64,000 nucleotides of DNA from a virus. A model generated the notes under the pieces. It was not told the DNA's origin. It ran no database searches and saw only the letters and a program-made list of their open reading frames with translations. Below, one piece after another: positions 61,101 to 64,000 of this stretch. Position 1 is the first letter of the stretch. Each line of letters starts with the position of its first letter. The stretch is from positions 41,879-105,878 of the IMG/VR virus record IMGVR_UViG_3300028827_000100; one strand, written 5' to 3'. The translations under genes were made by a program, and so were the position numbers.

Positions 61101-61693
61101 ATAACAACAGCGTTGCAATAGAATCCGCAAATTGCGGAATCAGAAAATATCTTGAAACAAAAAACAAAGAGTATCTTGAAGAGGTATATCTTTCTCTGAA
61201 AAAGAGTGCGATAGCACAGGCCATGTACTACTATGGAAACATAATACGGGAAAGAGAAGAAGCGGAAAGCATAGGTCACAACTTGGCGACAGACATAGTT
61301 GAAAAAATCATCACTGACGGAATGCCGGAAACGGTAAATTCACTTTTTATAAGAAAGACTATCAGGGCATATCTTCCATCGGGAGCAAGACATTCCGGCA
61401 TGGACAGGAGAACAGTCTACATGGAAGAAATGCCGGATGTAATAGATGGAATGGTTCAGGAAGATAAAACTATCAAGACAATCGAGACAGCAATGTCTTT
61501 TCAGAAAGCTCTTGAACAGATAAGAAAATGCGTTGCAGAAATGACACCCGTGGAATGCAAAAAGACAACTGCAATAATTTCAAATCTTATTATTACATCG
61601 GCTGTTACAGGTTATTCATTTGAGCCTTTCAGGAAAATACAGTCAATTCGCCTCGTTGACGCAATAGCATCTGTGGTGGGGGTGGAAGAATGA
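61097..61693 (+). CDS. Hypothetical protein, possible sigma-like factor
   Basis: Starts at GTG overlapping the previous TGA. The 198-residue helical protein has a stretch (residues about 34-80, AIAQAMYYYGNIIREREEAE ... ATDIVEKIITDGMP) that resembles sigma region 2, with an acidic helix, followed by FIRKTIRAYLP, and then DRRTVYMEEMP. The C-terminus has no obvious helix-turn-helix. I propose a phage sigma or gp55-like role only as a hypothesis. The gene overlaps the next at ATGA. Confidence 0.4.
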   Translation: MNNNSVAIESANCGIRKYLETKNKEYLEEVYLSLKKSAIAQAMYYYGNIIREREEAESIGHNLATDIVEKIITDGMPETVNSLFIRKTIRAYLPSGARHSGMDRRTVYMEEMPDVIDGMVQEDKTIKTIETAMSFQKALEQIRKCVAEMTPVECKKTTAIISNLIITSAVTGYSFEPFRKIQSIRLVDAIASVVGVEE

Positions 61694-62157
61694 AAGACAA
61701 CTATCTCGCTCTGAAACTTTTGTCTATTGACACTGCAAAGACGCCAATGGAACTCATACACGTATTGCCTGAAAGATATACATCATTGATGTTCAGGCTG
61801 TATGGTGGAAAAAGTATAAAAATTCCTACTGAACAGGAGTGGAAAAGATACAACTGGTTTGTGGAACTGTATGGAAAGTGGAAGGGGAACGGAAAGGTGG
61901 AAGAAATTATGGAAGCAAACAAGTATGACATCAGGTGGATACATACACGGGCCAAAAAAGCACTGTCTTACTTCGGGAGAATTGAAACAGGGGCTTCCAT
62001 AGAGGCAGAGTGGGCAGTTGACAAAAATTTCAAAAAGTTTCTCCTTGAGCTGATTGCGTACATTGAAAAAAAGAAAAAGAATTTCAGAAGCATAAACACA
62101 ATAGGGAGGCGTGGATGGAAAACAAAAAAGAACAGTAGGGTGGTGAGAAAGAAATGA
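61690..62157 (+). CDS. Basic hypothetical protein (155 aa)
   Basis: The helical protein has KIPTEQEWKRYNWFVELYGK in its first half, a possible wing-like end and a strongly basic C-terminus (RSINTIGRRGWKTKKNSRVV). It could bind DNA or RNA. It is coupled on both sides by ATGA overlaps. Not recognised. Confidence 0.6.
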   Translation: MKDNYLALKLLSIDTAKTPMELIHVLPERYTSLMFRLYGGKSIKIPTEQEWKRYNWFVELYGKWKGNGKVEEIMEANKYDIRWIHTRAKKALSYFGRIETGASIEAEWAVDKNFKKFLLELIAYIEKKKKNFRSINTIGRRGWKTKKNSRVVRKK

Positions 62158-62321
62158 AAGGTGTTATCGTAACAAACGGAGACGATTCAATGCTTTACTT
62201 CGTTATTCTCGACAACGGGGGGAAGGTAATAGATGTATACCTTCTCGAAGCCGTCGAGGTAACAGCGGGTAGCATCGAATCATTCATAAAAATGAACAGG
62301 GAAGGGGTATCAGCAACATGA
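62154..62321 (+). CDS. Small hypothetical protein (55 aa)
   Basis: The gene is only 55 codons long but overlaps both neighbours at ATGA. It encodes strands MKGVIVTNGDDSMLYFVILD and KVIDVYLLEAVEV, probably a small beta domain. The double overlap strongly supports translation. Function unknown. Confidence 0.65.
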   Translation: MKGVIVTNGDDSMLYFVILDNGGKVIDVYLLEAVEVTAGSIESFIKMNREGVSAT

Positions 62322-62881
62322 AAAAGAAAATAGTGTACCCTGTTATGGTTCTGTGCCTGTTCACTCTGTCCGCACAGGCCCCTACCTACTACAAACTTTC
62401 TGAAGACGGCAGGGAAAATTCAATCAGAAAGAAAGTTGTAGTGGACTGGATGCAGGAGAGGTCTGCTGAAACAAGAGAAGTTCTTGAGAAAATATACGAT
62501 TCCATTCACAGGAATACGAATATGCCCGAACTGTATCTTGCTCTTGCCGCTGTTGAATCTTCATACAGACCACAGGCCATAAGCAACAGAAATGCTCATG
62601 GCCTTCTTCAGGTAGTGCCAAGGTGGTGGTTGCACGAATTGAAAAAAGAAAATATAGTGAGAAACAGAAAAGAGCTGTTAACAATAGACGGTGGTATAAG
62701 AGCTGGAGTATACGTTCTTGAAAAATACATGCACGAATGCAGGAAAGAACGGGAAGATGAAGAAGTGCTTGATTGCGCTCTTGAAAAATATATCGGACAG
62801 GACAGGGGACGGACGTACAGATACAATGTATATTCACATCTTGCATCGCTATACATTACCCTTGCCGGGGTTGACAAATAA
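62318..62881 (+). CDS. Secreted lytic transglycosylase (SLT domain)
   Basis: The 187-residue protein has an N-terminal signal peptide (MKKKIVYPVMVLCLFTLSAQ) with probable cleavage after A21. The SLT motif includes LALAAVESSYRP with catalytic candidate E80, and AHGLLQVVP (residues 93-101). It cleaves the glycan strand of peptidoglycan. The signal peptide implies action in the periplasm, as in lysis, entry or a Rz-like supporting role. No holin is obvious near it. It is translated in overlap with the 55-residue gene. Confidence 0.85.
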   Translation: MKKKIVYPVMVLCLFTLSAQAPTYYKLSEDGRENSIRKKVVVDWMQERSAETREVLEKIYDSIHRNTNMPELYLALAAVESSYRPQAISNRNAHGLLQVVPRWWLHELKKENIVRNRKELLTIDGGIRAGVYVLEKYMHECRKEREDEEVLDCALEKYIGQDRGRTYRYNVYSHLASLYITLAGVDK

Positions 62882-62901
62882 AAAAAGAGGAGGTAAGGAA
62901 A

Positions 62902-63073
62902 ATGATCGTTGAAGTGCGGAGAACAAGGCCGGAAGATGCACCGGGATGGCACCTGGCCCTTCGATGAAGCTCTGGACTGGATAAATTGCGCTCTGTCCCA
63001 CGCAAGCCCCACAAGCAAGTACCGGCTTTGCTGGTCAGGGGACAGCAGAGGGGCAGGCAGGAAGGAGAAATAA
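62902..63073 (+). pseudogene. Small gene with a possible frameshift
   Basis: A very good ribosome binding site (AGAGGAGGTAAGGAAA) precedes ATG 62902, which opens only 21 codons (to TGA at 62967). A second frame, open from 62906 to TAA at 63073 and ending just before the next ATG, encodes a protein-like stretch (WPFDEALDWINCALSHASPT and then SKYRLCWSGDSRGAGRKEK). A single base change near 62946 would join them into a protein of about 56 residues. It is either a frameshifted gene, a sequence error, or two tiny genes. Confidence 0.4.
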
Positions 63074-63502
63074 ATGAAAGGGGATGTAATCAAAATAGAA
63101 AGGACAAGAAAGGGGTATCCAGCTATCGGTGTGGGTGGCGGAGCCTACACCAACACTTTTGAGTGTCGGTTTGTCATTGATGGCAAGACTGGCACTCTCA
63201 AGAAGGCCCTCTTTGTAAAGACAAGAGGCCCACGGGCCTGTCGCCTCGATCAGGCCATCGTCCCCCTTGAAATAGGGGATGTGATTTGTGAGATGTCTGG
63301 CAGGTTGCCAGTCGTGGCAGAAAATCCAGACATCTCCTTACGTGTGCAGAAAGTCCTCTCCTTAATGAAAGGGGAGGCAGAAGCAAGGGTTGTTGATATA
63401 AGTAACAACTTTCCTTTTGAGTTCCCTCTCTCTGTGATAGAGGGAGCATCCCTGTATCACAACAGGGACGGTTCTTATTTCTGTACTACAGAAAGGGGGT
63501 AA
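63074..63502 (+). CDS. Hypothetical protein (142 aa)
   Basis: The ATG follows GAAGGAGAAATAA. The protein is beta-rich (GYPAIGVGGGAYTNTFECRF) with no recognised motif. Its codon use has more C and G in third positions than most of the window. It belongs to the last operon of small genes. Confidence 0.65.
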   Translation: MKGDVIKIERTRKGYPAIGVGGGAYTNTFECRFVIDGKTGTLKKALFVKTRGPRACRLDQAIVPLEIGDVICEMSGRLPVVAENPDISLRVQKVLSLMKGEAEARVVDISNNFPFEFPLSVIEGASLYHNRDGSYFCTTERG

Positions 63503-63506
63503 TGAT

Positions 63507-63653
63507 ATGAAAGGCATGTATGGCATGAAGCTGTGGAAAGTGCGATTTTGTGATGGACGCCTTGACACCGTAACGGCAAGGAATATCGATGAGGCCTGCC
63601 GCATCTGCAACAGACCCATCGATCGCATTTGGATGATTGCTTGTGTGCTTTAG
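63507..63653 (+). CDS. Small cysteine-containing protein (48 aa)
   Basis: ATG 63507 lies 6 bases after GGGGGT of the preceding stop region. The product has KVRFCDGRLDTVTARN and EACRICNRPIDR, with a CxxC pair. A small zinc-binding or regulatory domain is possible. Function unknown. Confidence 0.6.
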   Translation: MKGMYGMKLWKVRFCDGRLDTVTARNIDEACRICNRPIDRIWMIACVL

Positions 63654-63668
63654 AAAGGAGGAACAGGA

Positions 63669-63908
63669 ATGATAGAAGCAAACGAAATGAAGAAAACAAT
63701 TATTGACAAATTTGGCTGGGAATGGGAAGAAGCAATAGAAGAAGAAATGTTGGACGCAGTAAGGGGAAAATACAGATTCACAGAGAGTGAAGGGGCAGAA
63801 TACAGCATCATAGATGAAGATGTAAACAACTTCTATCTTGATTATGATGACATTAAAAAGATAATAGAAGCATGGGAAGTACGATACAGAATGGAAGCGG
63901 GCTACTAA
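63669..63908 (+). CDS. Small acidic hypothetical protein (79 aa)
   Basis: The ATG follows GAAAGGAGGAACAGGA. The protein is acidic and helical, rich in Glu, Asp, Trp and Tyr. Similar small acidic proteins in phages can inhibit host enzymes, but nothing specific supports that here. Confidence 0.65.
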   Translation: MIEANEMKKTIIDKFGWEWEEAIEEEMLDAVRGKYRFTESEGAEYSIIDEDVNNFYLDYDDIKKIIEAWEVRYRMEAGY

Positions 63909-63982
63909 CAGAATAGAAAGAATGAAAAAACGTGTCTAAAAATAGGCAGGTAGAAAGTAAGAAAAAAAACAGCCCCAGACGT

Positions 63983-64000
63983 CCCCAGATTAATCTGGGG
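63983..64000. terminator. Palindrome at the window edge, possible truncated terminator
   Basis: CCCCAGATTAATCTGGGG is a perfect 18-base palindrome that ends exactly at the last base. It is preceded by AAAAAAAA and GCCCCAGACG, the left side expected of a longer hairpin whose right arm and T run would lie beyond the window. This would fit a terminator working in both directions. Confidence 0.4.

Noticed and set aside
62870-62898. TTGACA at the end of the transglycosylase gene as a promoter
   Set aside because: No -10 hexamer resembling TATAAT occurs at a 16-18 base spacing.
1-64000. Lysogeny or mobile elements (integrase, repressor, transposase, att sites)
   Set aside because: No gene or repeat of these types was recognised anywhere in the window.

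Overview
The window is one continuous stretch of a large tailed-phage genome (contractile-tail, myovirus type) infecting a bacterium. Every gene I can support lies on the + strand. The genes are tightly packed, many stop and start codons overlap as ATGA or TAATG, and there is no gene-free stretch over about 150 bases. Ribosome binding sites are strong (GGAGG type), one promoter is a near-perfect sigma70 site (TTGACA-N17-TAAAAT) and several rho-independent terminators are textbook, so the host is bacterial. Arg codons AGA/AGG and the Ile codon ATA dominate in most genes and a family-4 uracil-DNA glycosylase is present. Both would suit a thermophilic host, but that is inference.

Layout. (1) 1-10.9 kb, DNA packaging and head: end of a gene before the terminase, large terminase, portal, small unknown genes, S78-type prohead protease with a zinc-like insert, a large head-region protein, a scaffold candidate, a decoration candidate and the HK97-fold major capsid protein, which ends at a strong terminator. 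(2) 11-18.3 kb: neck/connector candidates, tail sheath, tail tube, and a tail-assembly chaperone pair joined by a -1 frameshift site (A AAA AAA). (3) 18.3-38.4 kb: tape measure, baseplate hub, spike, gp25-like wedge, J-like wedge, a long carbohydrate-binding tail protein and further fibre proteins. (4) 38.6-46.6 kb: a promoter/leader, then unknown genes, 5'-3' exonuclease, DnaB-type helicase, SNF2-type helicase, DNA methyltransferase and primase. (5) 46.6-47.1 kb: a self-contained transcription unit for a small histone-H1-like protein. (6) 47.1-53.2 kb: small zinc-motif proteins, beta-clamp-like protein, a DnaE-type DNA polymerase fused to a family-4 uracil-DNA glycosylase, and a DnaX-like clamp loader. 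(7) 53.2-55.4 kb: a second copy of the promoter/leader drives a coiled-coil protein, an ssDNA-binding-protein candidate and an acidic-repeat protein with a histone-like tail, closed by a terminator. (8) 55.4-64 kb: RecA/UvsX-like recombinase, SbcD/gp47 and SbcC/gp46 nuclease pair, then many small genes, including HU-like and sigma-like candidates and a secreted lytic transglycosylase, ending at a palindrome on the window edge.

How it fits together: the structural block encodes a complete capsid and contractile tail. The replication block is a hybrid. Its polymerase, clamp and clamp loader are of the bacterial Pol III type, while its recombination genes (UvsX-like, gp46/gp47-like) and its gp32-like candidate recall T4. 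The most unusual features are the DnaE-UDG fusion, the 28/30-identical promoter-leader at the head of two operons, the duplicated acidic domain with a lysine-repeat tail, and the monocistronic histone-like gene. I saw no tRNA genes, CRISPR arrays, integrase or insertion sequences.
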